IMG/VR virus record: IMGVR_UViG_3300020596_000043
Location: 1 to 42,917 of that record
Strand: one strand, 5' to 3'
Source of the DNA: a virus
Length of the DNA: 42,917 nucleotides
The notes under the pieces are model-generated. The model had not been told where the DNA came from. It saw only the letters and a program-made list of their open reading frames with translations, and made no database searches. Within the stretch, counting starts at the first letter, position 1; each line of letters opens with the position of its first letter. The translations under genes were made by a program, and so were the position numbers. This document shows positions 1 through 6,704 of the stretch, one piece after another.

Positions 1-127
1 AGGCGCGGCCTGGCTTGGCAAGGCATGGCAGGCGAGGTGCGGCATGGCCGGGCAAGGCGCGGCCTGGCTTGGCAAGGCATGGCAGGCGAGGTGCGGCATG
101 GCTGGGCAAGGCGCGGCCTGGCTTGGC
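1..127. repeat. 127-bp terminal redundancy (copy 1), circular assembly overlap
   Basis: Bases 1-127 are identical to bases 42791-42917. An exact 127-base overlap is the size expected from a de Bruijn assembler run at k=127 on a circular or circularly permuted molecule. It therefore most likely marks a complete genome of 42,790 bp rather than a biological terminal repeat. Because the overlap lies inside a tandem repeat, the true copy number of the 54-bp unit at the junction is uncertain. Confidence 0.9.
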
Positions 128-146
128 AAGGCATGGCAGGCGTGGC
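1..146. repeat. GGC-pentamer tandem repeat tract, junction-proximal part
   Basis: The sequence is built from 5-mers of the form GGCNN, organised in a higher-order 54-bp unit that restarts at positions 1, 55 and 109. Each unit has ten pentamers plus one 4-mer. It continues the tract at the other end of the window, so on the circle the array is about 380 bp. The + strand is very G-rich. All frames are open through much of it, but the encoded peptides are only a readout of the repeat. Its function is unknown; recombination, packaging or replication roles are possible. Confidence 0.9.
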
Positions 147-174
147 GGGACGGGGTCTAGACAGGCCCCGTCCC
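147..174. other. perfect 9-bp inverted repeat bordering the GGC tract
   Basis: GGGACGGGG (147-155) and CCCCGTCCC (166-174) are exact reverse complements around a 10-base loop containing TCTAGA. The hairpin stands at the right edge of the pentamer tract, about 55 bases before the first replication gene. There is no U-run after it, so it is not a classic intrinsic terminator. It could be a protein-binding or structural element. Confidence 0.6.
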
Positions 175-230
175 AACAGCGGGCAGTATCTGCTTAGAAT
201 GTAAGCGCATGACTACATGAGGGTGACAAA

Positions 231-1142
231 TTGAGCGGTTACACACCTGTTTTCGATAGTGTTTATCACGGCACGCTGTGCGGCCGATGGCCTACTTTGC
301 CGGTTTGGATGACGATTTTGCCGATGGCCGACAAACATGGCCGAATTGACATGACCTACCAGGCCATGTCTGCGCTCACCGGCTGGCCGATCGAGCTGCT
401 GAAACAAGCCATTGCAGAGCTGACAGCGCCAGACCCGGAAAGTCGCAGTAGCGAGCACGAAGGGCGACGATTGGAGCTGATAGACCCAGAATCGAGAAGT
501 TGGGGCTGGGTTGTGGTCAACCACACGAAATACCGCGAGAAGGCGCGCAAGGCCGCTTTCGACGTCAGCCGGAAAGAGGACGGGCGAAACAAAGAACGCA
601 TGGCCGCTCGACCCATGCCGGCTGAACACTGTGAGACCGCCGATGACCCGCGCTCACCCGCGATGACCCGCGATGACCCGCGACGACCCGCGATGACCCG
701 CGCTCACCCGCCCTCAGACTCAAACTCAGACTCAAACTCAGACTCAGACTCAGAGAAAGACACGGATCAGAATCAGACGCGCGCGAGGGCTAGGATTGTT
801 CCACGTGAAACAAACTTCCCGGAATTCCGCGCCGCATACCCGGCAGGGACGCACACCGAGTCAGCTTGGCTGCTGGGGGAACGCGCTTATTTGCGCTGCT
901 GTGACGACGACTCGACCCACGCCGAACTCATGGCGCTCGTTTGCGCTTACGCCGACCAACAGCGCGCGAAGGGGTCAGTCGGCACGCAGTTTGTGCGCGC
1001 CCCAGCTAAGTTTTTCACCGATCGCTTCTGGCGCGGCCCGTTCCCGTTACCGAAAACAAAAGCCCAGGTCTCACAAGACGCGAACGTCGATGCAGGTCTG
1101 GCATGGCTTCAAGAACAGGAAAACACCGATGCAGCTGTCTGA
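231..1142 (+). CDS. phage replication initiator-like protein
   Basis: A 303-aa protein starting at TTG with GAGGGTG eight bases upstream. The N-terminal part (about 1-125) resembles phage replisome organisers: it begins with a WPTLPVW segment, a winged-helix-like region (MTYQAMSALTGW) and a WGWVVVNHTKYRE element. A disordered linker (about 138-190) is encoded by short tandem repeats. The C-terminal domain (about 195-285) has the FPEFRAAYP and FVRAPAKFF motifs of O-type replication proteins that contact helicase or loader. The next gene, a helicase loader, overlaps its end by 14 bp. The family is recognised by pattern only. Origin binding is inferred. Confidence 0.7.
   Translation: MSGYTPVFDSVYHGTLCGRWPTLPVWMTILPMADKHGRIDMTYQAMSALTGWPIELLKQAIAELTAPDPESRSSEHEGRRLELIDPESRSWGWVVVNHTKYREKARKAAFDVSRKEDGRNKERMAARPMPAEHCETADDPRSPAMTRDDPRRPAMTRAHPPSDSNSDSNSDSDSEKDTDQNQTRARARIVPRETNFPEFRAAYPAGTHTESAWLLGERAYLRCCDDDSTHAELMALVCAYADQQRAKGSVGTQFVRAPAKFFTDRFWRGPFPLPKTKAQVSQDANVDAGLAWLQEQENTDAAV
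641..754. repeat. 10-bp and 6-bp tandem repeats inside the replication gene
   Basis: Seven 10-bp units of the CGATGACCCG type (641-710; variants CGCTCACCCG and CGACGACCCG) are followed by seven hexamers CTCAGA/CTCAAA (713-754). They encode the linker, including an SNSD-rich run. Ten is not a multiple of three, so gain or loss of one unit would shift the frame, while the hexamers are frame-neutral. Confidence 0.9.
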
Positions 1143-1647
1143 AAAGGTCGAAATGGTCAAGATCCTCGCCGGCCTCTCGACGATCAAGCCGGGCGTCAAG
1201 CTCACGCCGGAAGCGTTCGAGGTCTGGTGGCTGGCGATGCGGGATTGGCCGCTGGACGAATTCAGGGCCGCCGCCGCCCGACTCGCGCTGACGTCCGAAT
1301 TCATGCCCTCGCCGTTCCATTTCCACCAGTTACGCAAAGCCGCCCGGCAGACTGCAGGCGAGGCATGGGCCGATGCTCTGAAGCACGTTAGGAGCGGCGA
1401 CTGGCGCATGGGCGCGCTGGGCGACTATCACACCGAGCGGGCTGTGCGTGCTATTGGCGGGTGGGTTGCGATTGCGATGTGCAACGAGGACAAATTGCAT
1501 TTTATCGAACGCCGCTTCGCCGAGCACTACGAAGCGATGATGGACGCTGAGGACACGCGTGAAGCGCTCCCAGCGATCGCCGGCCCGTCCCGCAAGCCAG
1601 TCAGGCTCACCGCCGACAAGCTTCTCCACAGCTTGGTACCGCGATGA
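1129..1647 (+). CDS. G39P-like helicase loader candidate
   Basis: A 172-aa protein. The ATG at 1129 overlaps the end of the replication initiator by 14 bp. The frame is open further upstream, but this is the first start next to the initiator's end. Residues 1-70 follow the pattern of the phage SPP1 G39P helicase-loader/inhibitor N-domain: a helix ending in EMVKILAGL, then TPEAFEVWWLAMRDWP, then a helix and an EFMPSPFHFHQLRK segment. That family binds the replicative helicase and delivers it to the initiator. The partner gene directly upstream supports this. The remaining 100 residues are unassigned. Confidence 0.6.
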   Translation: MQLSEKVEMVKILAGLSTIKPGVKLTPEAFEVWWLAMRDWPLDEFRAAAARLALTSEFMPSPFHFHQLRKAARQTAGEAWADALKHVRSGDWRMGALGDYHTERAVRAIGGWVAIAMCNEDKLHFIERRFAEHYEAMMDAEDTREALPAIAGPSRKPVRLTADKLLHSLVPR

Positions 1648-1787
1648 ACGGCGACCCGGGCCTCAGGCAAATGAAGGCCGAACAATGGTTCATTTCAAAA
1701 CTACGCGCCATAGCCCCGGAGAAGGCCGTACGGGTGTTTTCAGGGACAACTGATTCAGCATCAGGGCTGAGCGTGCAGCCGCCCTAA
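1644..1787 (+). CDS. small hypothetical protein (47 aa)
   Basis: The ATG overlaps the stop of the helicase-loader gene as ATGA, so translation is probably coupled. The product is hydrophilic with no recognised domain (it begins MNGDPGLRQMKAEQWF). Coupling is the only evidence that it is real. Another reading frame takes over in the same stretch from 1760 (see next entry). Confidence 0.4.
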   Translation: MNGDPGLRQMKAEQWFISKLRAIAPEKAVRVFSGTTDSASGLSVQPP

Positions 1788-1897
1788 TAGCGGCTGAAGG
1801 CCTCACAGACATTGTTTGCGGTAAGACAGCAGGCCAGCCGGTCACATTTGCGCAGGCTCACGAGCGGCTTTATGGGCACACCTTAAAAATAGTTTAA
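1760..1897 (+). pseudogene. conserved-looking 45-codon frame without a canonical start
   Basis: From 1760 to TAA at 1895-1897 the frame encodes a peptide with natural composition, including EGLTDIVCGKTAGQPVTF and AHERLYG, a pattern I associate with small early phage proteins. The frame is closed by TGA at 1751-1753 and has no ATG, GTG or TTG. The first possible codon is ATC at 1760. Upstream of the TGA the same frame is open back to an ATG at 1685. It may be a decayed gene, an opal readthrough, an ATC start or an assembly error. Nothing decides between these here. Confidence 0.4.
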
Positions 1898-1905
1898 AAG
1901 AGTGC

Positions 1906-1934
1906 TTGCGTTAGTGCTAACGGTGCGGTATAGT
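1906..1934 (+). promoter_or_regulatory. sigma70-type promoter with operator palindrome
   Basis: The -35 is TTGCGT (1906-1911) and the -10 is TATAGT (1929-1934), separated by exactly 17 bp. CGTTAGTGCTAACG (1909-1922), with exact 6-bp arms around TG, overlaps the -35 and the spacer, the classic position for a repressor operator. It would fire rightward into the genes starting at 1972. Candidate regulators are the RHH-like protein encoded just downstream and the Cro-like protein at 40899. Confidence 0.65.
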
Positions 1935-1971
1935 TCAGCCATAGATTCAGCAACCAGACGGAGCAAGCAAC

Positions 1972-2130
1972 ATGATCACCAACACCAACACCGCTCAAGA
2001 CCTTCAGGAAATGATGAATGGCTGGAACAAGATAATGGCAGCCGCTCGCCGGGAGTTCCCGACCGCCACAGAAGAAAATCTGTTCCAGATCGCCAGCGGC
2101 GCGATGAAGAATGCGCTGGGGGTGAAATGA
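1972..2130 (+). CDS. small hypothetical protein, first gene after the operator promoter
   Basis: A 52-aa acidic-amphipathic protein. The ATG has GGAG eight bases upstream and lies about 35 bases after the predicted transcription start. It contains NGWNKIMAAARREFP and ENLFQIASGAMKNAL, which look like two short helices. There are no cysteines and no known domain. It is coupled (ATGA) to the RHH-like gene, so the pair may act together, but no function can be assigned. Confidence 0.6.
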   Translation: MITNTNTAQDLQEMMNGWNKIMAAARREFPTATEENLFQIASGAMKNALGVK

Positions 2131-2303
2131 GCCAAGGCGCTAAGACTGGCGCCCAGCGTCAGGCCGATCTGAAGGCCCGGCGCATTGCGGCCGGCCTGGT
2201 GGCAGTCACAAACCTGTGGGCGCACCGGGGCGACGTGCAGGCCGTGCGCGAAGCTGCTGCAAAGCTTGCCCGCCGTCGCGCAAAATTCCGCGCAGTTGTT
2301 TGA
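2127..2303 (+). CDS. ribbon-helix-helix-like small DNA-binding protein candidate
   Basis: A 58-aa basic protein overlapping the previous gene by ATGA. The order (basic RQADLKARR, then a short strand VAVTNLWAH, then two helices around DVQAVREAAAKLARRR) matches the strand-helix-helix plan of MetJ/CopG-like dimers. The strand would insert into the DNA major groove. Placement right after a promoter with a palindrome suggests autoregulation. The fold is inferred from pattern only. Confidence 0.45.
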   Translation: MSQGAKTGAQRQADLKARRIAAGLVAVTNLWAHRGDVQAVREAAAKLARRRAKFRAVV

Positions 2304-2336
2304 GGAAGTGCCAAAGCCGGTGCAGGTTGGGTTGAT

Positions 2337-2600
2337 ATGACAATGGATTTTCGAGCCGAATACGGGCTGTTGCCAAAGCCGATCAAGCGCTGTCCGACCT
2401 GCAACGTGGCGATCTGGAAAACAGCCAACGCTTGCCGGGTGCACAACTCGCGGCGCAAATATCATCGCGAGTACTACAGCCAGAACATCGAAGTTCGACG
2501 GGCAGCTGCCGTGCGCTCGAACAGACGACGCAGCGGTGCGCGGTTCGTGTTGCGCTGGATCAAGTTGCTATCGCGAGCCATTGACCAGGGTCGCGCATGA
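2337..2600 (+). CDS. small zinc-finger-like basic protein
   Basis: An 87-aa protein, strongly basic in its second half. CPTC near residue 19 and CRVH near residue 33 could form one C2CH zinc knuckle. The rest is Arg-rich (RAAAVRSNRRRSG). Its stop overlaps the RusA start by ATGA, so the two are probably co-translated. An alternative start two codons downstream is possible. A nucleic-acid-binding role is inferred from composition. Confidence 0.55.
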   Translation: MTMDFRAEYGLLPKPIKRCPTCNVAIWKTANACRVHNSRRKYHREYYSQNIEVRRAAAVRSNRRRSGARFVLRWIKLLSRAIDQGRA

Positions 2601-2974
2601 CGCCATCAAAAGGCTCTGTTGTAGAGTTTGAGATTGACGGCGTTACGCCGAGTCTCAACAAGACACTGCGAATGCACTGGCGGGTTCGTCAGCGGCAACA
2701 AGCGAACTGGTACAACCTTATTGCTGAAGCTCGAGGGCGGGCGAAATACTGGGACCGGCCGAGTTATGAGTCAGCCCGGATCAGCATCATCAGGCAATGC
2801 ATGCGACCGATTGCCGATATCGACAACCTGATCGGCGGTGGAAAGGGCCTGATCGATTCGCTGGTGCAGCATCAAATCGTCGCAGACGATTCTGCGCACT
2901 GCATCGGCGCACCGAGCTGGACGCAATCGAAAGGCCCAGCCCGCATGTTCGTGAGGATCGAGCCGATGCCCTGA
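2597..2974 (+). CDS. rusA: RusA-family Holliday junction resolvase
   Basis: A 125-aa protein of normal RusA length. The family signature is clear at residues 70-100: the P-x-x-D-x-DN-L motif (PIADIDNL), then GLIDSL and VADDS. These acidic residues form the Mg-binding site. RusA is a dimer that cleaves four-way junctions during recombination-dependent replication or before packaging. The N-terminal GVTPSLNKTLRMHWR segment also fits the family, which usually reads P-x-x-N. It is coupled to the preceding zinc-knuckle gene by ATGA. Confidence 0.88.
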   Translation: MTPSKGSVVEFEIDGVTPSLNKTLRMHWRVRQRQQANWYNLIAEARGRAKYWDRPSYESARISIIRQCMRPIADIDNLIGGGKGLIDSLVQHQIVADDSAHCIGAPSWTQSKGPARMFVRIEPMP

Positions 2975-2987
2975 GCAGGACTGCAAT

Positions 2988-3404
2988 ATGGTGTTGACAT
3001 ATGCTATAAAAGGCGCGACACCGGGCGGGCATACTTCCGCGCAGGCAAGTCGCGCTTTAGGGGTTCAGCCCTTGCAATCCGTCTCAGGCAACGTTACCCG
3101 GCTAAGAGGTCGCGGCCTGATCGCTCGCAATGCCCGGTTGTTGCAGCGTGAACCGCTCTGCAGGATCTGCAAAGCACTCGGGCTCGTTTCTGTTGCCACG
3201 GAGGTCGACCACATCGTCTCACTGTTCCGTGGCGGCAAGGATGAAGAAGCGAACCTGCAGCCGCTTTGCGTTCCATGCCATCACCGCAAGACAGTCAACG
3301 AGTTCGGGCTGAAGGACGAGTACGGCACTGACGGTTGGCCGTTGACTGAGCAGGACACACCGCAGCAGGCGAACGTAGAGCCACGCAGAGGGCTTCGACG
3401 ATGA
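2988..3404 (+). CDS. HNH endonuclease
   Basis: A 138-aa protein. The C-terminal half holds a complete HNH module: CRIC (residues 58-61) and CVPC for the structural zinc, VDHIVSLFRGG with the catalytic His, an Asn in EANLQPL and the last His in CHHRKT. Such small phage HNH proteins assist terminase in cos cleavage and normally lie next to the terminase genes. Here 6.7 kb separates them. The N-terminal 45 residues are not part of the domain, so an internal start is possible. The gene is followed by a G-run (3436-3442). Confidence 0.88.
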   Translation: MVLTYAIKGATPGGHTSAQASRALGVQPLQSVSGNVTRLRGRGLIARNARLLQREPLCRICKALGLVSVATEVDHIVSLFRGGKDEEANLQPLCVPCHHRKTVNEFGLKDEYGTDGWPLTEQDTPQQANVEPRRGLRR

Positions 3405-3545
3405 CCCCTGATGGGACCGTGGGGGTGGGATGCCACGGGGGGGAGGTGTCGACTGCGTTTGATAACGAAGCGGAAATCGCACACCCAAGTCCGCGTATAG
3501 AATTGACCAATGTTTCTAGGGCCTAAGTGACCGGGTGCAGCAACT

Positions 3546-3797
3546 GTGAACGACGAAGAGCTTGGGCCAAAAAATGGGCAGCCATCGCTGCAGAACGTGT
3601 CGCAATCGTACTTGGTCGAACTGGTGCACGGGATTCGCAGCGATCTCGGAACGGTGCTCCGCTGCCAGCACGAGCTGCTGACGATCTTCTCCCAGGTGCT
3701 ACAGCAGCACCAAAAGCTGATTGATAACCTGCCGCCAGCAGCGGCTCAGGATGAGGAAGACATCGAGCTCACGCTCGACGGAAAACGGGTGAGGTAG
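3546..3797 (+). CDS. hypothetical protein (83 aa)
   Basis: GTG start; the gene ends one base before the large virion-like gene. The product is helical and acidic at the end (QDEEDIELTLDGKRVR) with a heptad-like middle (LLTIFSQVLQQHQKLIDNL). No family is recognised. The roughly 140 bases before it hold no gene. They contain a G-rich run and a weak TATAGA box at 3496, which I do not count as a promoter. Confidence 0.6.
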   Translation: MNDEELGPKNGQPSLQNVSQSYLVELVHGIRSDLGTVLRCQHELLTIFSQVLQQHQKLIDNLPPAAAQDEEDIELTLDGKRVR

Positions 3798-3798
3798 T

Positions 3799-5688
3799 AT
3801 GGCGACGCGACTTAAAACGGTTGAGTACTGGTTCCCGCTTCTGACGCCGGTCGCGGACAACACGCTGACCGCTGCGACGCAGATCACAGTTCATATCCCC
3901 GAAGCCGCAGCTGGTGTGGTCACGTTCCGCACTGTTTTCGTTGACTTAGTCATTGCTGACGCGAATACAGCCGCCGCGAACGTCACGAACCGCAACATCC
4001 AGCTAACCATTCAGGGCGCGTCTGCGAGTACCGTGAGCAACGGGCAGACTTACACGACTTCCGGCGAGCAGTTCATCTTTCAGCATTCCGCCGATTTTAC
4101 GGGCTACTTCACGAGCAACTGGGGCAGCAACGCATCGCGCACTCTCGATTGCTCGGTGCTTGTGAATACCGGCGTGCTGGGCTGCACCAATGCTTCGATC
4201 AAGGTCGTCATCACTTACGCTTTCGACGACACGCAGCCGACGCACGTTAAGACGGTTTGGATTCCTCTCAATGCGGTTCTAATCGCGCTGGCCACGAGTA
4301 AGCCCGGCTCGCCGATTTCCACCATTCCCGCGCTCGACACGTATCTACCCGAGGCGGGCAAGACGATTGTACAGACCACAATCGTCACTCAAGGAAACAC
4401 CGAAGCCGCAAACGCCACCGACAAGTCCCTCTCCTTGGAGCTGGGGACCTCCGGAGTGATCACTTCGGGGTTGTTCGAGTCGGGCTTTATCTCGGACTGC
4501 TGGTACAGACTGAACCAGGTTGTTACGTTCAACACGAGCACGGCGCACGACTTCTTCATGTGGGCCAGCACTGCCGATTTCGACCACCCGCAGAATTGGC
4601 TGGTGGTGACGTATACGTTTACCGTCTCGGGCACCAGCAGGATTATGAACTCGTTGCTGTTGCCGATGGAGTTCGGCGGAGCGATGGGTGCTACGGCAGC
4701 GGCGGATTTTCAGCGTGGTCGCAGATCGTTGTGGATTGAAGAGCCGGGCACGATCACGACAGAACGTGTCGCGTGCATGGTTTTCTGGGATCAGCTCGCC
4801 CCGTTGACGGGCTTGAATGCGCGAATGGGAACGGGCGCTTATTTGGCGTACACCAGTGTTGCGACCATGCTGTGCGGCGGCTGCGGGTTGATGATTCGCA
4901 ATGATGCGGCTTTCACGCTGGCGAGAGGCAGGCAGGACCTCACTGTTGATATCTACAACACAGACACCGTGGACTTGGGCTATAACCTCGCGGCGCTGTG
5001 GATGGTCAATTACTCGAGCGACGTCCCTAGCAACGGGATCTGGGCAGCGAATCACACAGTGATCAGAAACCTTCGCGTCGTGGGAACCACCGCGGCGTCG
5101 GCGCAGAGTTTGATCGCGACGGTCGCTCCTAGCATTCCAGAAACCGATTATTTCATCACTTCAGTTGGCATCCACTACGTCTACACCAGCAACACCACGG
5201 GCACCGCTGCGGGCGTTCACATCGGCGCGGAGAACTCGACAGACGGCGGCTGGGAGAATGTTTACGAGTCGATGGGCGGGACTGATCCTGAAACGGGAAT
5301 TCGGCAAGCTTTAGCGACAGCTCGAAGAGTGTTCAATCGCTGGAGCGGAGACCCAGAAGCGGGGAGGCTGGACTTGCAGACCGAGCGCCGTTGGCGCGTG
5401 ATGCTTGGCGGGAACTGCGCCAGCTTCGATCATCTCGATATGTACCTGACCTACCACTCGATCACGTTCACCGTCTCCGGCACAGTCACCGATTCTGCGG
5501 GCGGGGTTGTCGATCTGTCCTTGCATCGCGAGAGTTCCGGCGAACGCATCAAGGTCGCCTCTCGAACCGGGAACGGCAGCTATTCATTCACCTGGTTCGA
5601 TAACACCGCGAGCGTCTATGTCGACGCATACGAAAACGCAACCCACACCGGCCGCAGCGCCGACGCTGTGGCAACGGGGACACCATGA
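3799..5688 (+). CDS. large beta-rich virion-like protein with three tandem domains
   Basis: A 629-aa protein rich in Thr, Ser, Val and Asn and without Lys-rich stretches, as in phage surface proteins. Residues about 6-145, 150-280 and 285-420 look like repeats of one domain. Each opens with a W/L-x-P-L type strand, a PE(A) segment appears in the first two, and each closes with an ITYAF, VTYTF or LAALWMVNY type strand. Residues about 555-625 resemble a carboxypeptidase-regulatory/Cna-B fold (VSGTVTDSAGG, then SYSFTW). It is likely a decoration or fibre protein. There is no signal peptide. It overlaps the methyltransferase gene by ATGA. Confidence 0.6.
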   Translation: MATRLKTVEYWFPLLTPVADNTLTAATQITVHIPEAAAGVVTFRTVFVDLVIADANTAAANVTNRNIQLTIQGASASTVSNGQTYTTSGEQFIFQHSADFTGYFTSNWGSNASRTLDCSVLVNTGVLGCTNASIKVVITYAFDDTQPTHVKTVWIPLNAVLIALATSKPGSPISTIPALDTYLPEAGKTIVQTTIVTQGNTEAANATDKSLSLELGTSGVITSGLFESGFISDCWYRLNQVVTFNTSTAHDFFMWASTADFDHPQNWLVVTYTFTVSGTSRIMNSLLLPMEFGGAMGATAAADFQRGRRSLWIEEPGTITTERVACMVFWDQLAPLTGLNARMGTGAYLAYTSVATMLCGGCGLMIRNDAAFTLARGRQDLTVDIYNTDTVDLGYNLAALWMVNYSSDVPSNGIWAANHTVIRNLRVVGTTAASAQSLIATVAPSIPETDYFITSVGIHYVYTSNTTGTAAGVHIGAENSTDGGWENVYESMGGTDPETGIRQALATARRVFNRWSGDPEAGRLDLQTERRWRVMLGGNCASFDHLDMYLTYHSITFTVSGTVTDSAGGVVDLSLHRESSGERIKVASRTGNGSYSFTWFDNTASVYVDAYENATHTGRSADAVATGTP

Positions 5689-6254
5689 GAACTGAACGCG
5701 ATAAGTACGAGGCGATGTGGGACCGGGCGGAGTACCGCAGAAACTCTCCCGGGGAGCGATGCCTCGCGCAGTTTCTTTCGCTTGCGGGGGATGTTTCGGG
5801 CAAGACGTTCGCGGACTTCGGCTGTGGGACCGGCCGCGCGTCCTTGCTGCTCGCAAAGTCGACCGCCATCGGCAAGATCACGCTTGTGGATATTGCGCAC
5901 AACTCTGTGGACCCGGAGGCGCGCGAGTTCGACAAGGGCATGGAGTTCTTGGTCCACGATCTCTCGCAGCCGCTGGCGCTGAGGGTGGACTTTGGGTATT
6001 GCTGCGACGTTATGGAACACGTACCGCGCAACCAAGTCGACGCCGTTCTCAGTACGATAATCAGTTGCGCGGAGCGCACGTTTTTTCAGATCGCAACATT
6101 CCCCGATCATTGCGGCAAGCTGATTGGGGAGGAACTGCACCTGACGATCGAGCAGGGGCCGTGGTGGTGCGAGAGGCTGAAGGATTGCGGGGCCTCGGTG
6201 GACTGGCTCAAGTTTACATCGACTCACTGTTTGTTTTACGTGAGCAATAGCTAG
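5685..6254 (+). CDS. class I SAM-dependent methyltransferase
   Basis: A 189-aa protein. Motif I is FADFGCGTG (about residues 43-51), followed by an acidic residue after the second strand (TLVDIAH) and a motif-IV-like segment FGYCCDVMEHVP. This is a Rossmann methyltransferase of the UbiE/Methyltransf_11 type. No DNA-methylase catalytic motif (NPPY or PCQ) is present, so a small molecule, glycan or protein substrate is likelier. It lies between virion-like genes and is coupled by ATGA, which suggests modification of a virion component or of the host surface. Confidence 0.8.
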   Translation: MRTERDKYEAMWDRAEYRRNSPGERCLAQFLSLAGDVSGKTFADFGCGTGRASLLLAKSTAIGKITLVDIAHNSVDPEAREFDKGMEFLVHDLSQPLALRVDFGYCCDVMEHVPRNQVDAVLSTIISCAERTFFQIATFPDHCGKLIGEELHLTIEQGPWWCERLKDCGASVDWLKFTSTHCLFYVSNS

Positions 6255-6289
6255 TTTTTTCTGACCTTTAACCTGTAGGAGAAATTGAT

Positions 6290-6688
6290 ATGATCAAAAA
6301 TGGCTTGAAAAGAATTCGTGGCTGGTGGCTTGTTTTCTTGGCGACGGTGCTGGGCATTGGCGGCATAGTCGTATCGCAAACGGTGACTGACGTTGTGCGC
6401 TGGGCCGCTCCAACCGAGCGCGTTGACGGTACCGCACTCCCCTCCGCGCAACTGCGGGAATATCGGGTGTCGATGGGCACGACTCCGGGCGGCTCGAAAG
6501 CTGTCGTCGCGACTATCCTGCACCCCACGCTGACTGCGACAGTTCCACGTGGATCGAACCCAATTGGCACTCGCTGCTACACGGTCACGGCAGTCGATAT
6601 CAATGGGATGGAATCGGCACCGTCTGGCGAGGTATGCAAGAGCATCAACGCGATCCCGAACGCTCCATCGTCGGTCACTGTTCAGTAA
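6290..6688 (+). CDS. membrane-anchored fibronectin-III-like protein
   Basis: A 132-aa protein with TAGGAG nine bases upstream of ATG. A basic N-terminus precedes a single hydrophobic segment (about 12-30, WWLVFLATVLGIGGIVVSQ) that could be a membrane anchor or uncleaved signal. The rest resembles a fibronectin type III domain ending in the usual CYTVTAVDINGMESAPS strand and loop. Two Cys near the end may pair if exported. It may be exported to the host envelope or be a virion accessory. Confidence 0.6.
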   Translation: MIKNGLKRIRGWWLVFLATVLGIGGIVVSQTVTDVVRWAAPTERVDGTALPSAQLREYRVSMGTTPGGSKAVVATILHPTLTATVPRGSNPIGTRCYTVTAVDINGMESAPSGEVCKSINAIPNAPSSVTVQ

Positions 6689-6704
6689 GCGATAGAGTAA
6701 GCCG

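Noticed and set aside
15-197. 60-codon ORF in the pentamer tract
   Set aside because: Its peptide only repeats the DNA units. It has no proper ribosome-binding site, and other frames are equally open.
796-1128. Upstream extension of the helicase-loader frame
   Set aside because: The frame is open, but it overlaps the C-terminal domain of the initiator and reads as low-complexity shadow. The ATG at 1129 gives the family-like N-terminus.
2994-3010. TTGACA followed by TATAAA
   Set aside because: The boxes are only 5 bp apart and there is no -10 at a proper distance from TTGACA, so I do not call a promoter.
4345-5055. 236-codon minus-strand ORF
   Set aside because: It is antisense to the 3799-5688 gene. 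It is Arg/His-rich and atypical, and has no family pattern or ribosome-binding site.
5616-6227. 203-codon minus-strand ORF
   Set aside because: Shadow of the methyltransferase gene, whose SAM motif lies on the + strand.
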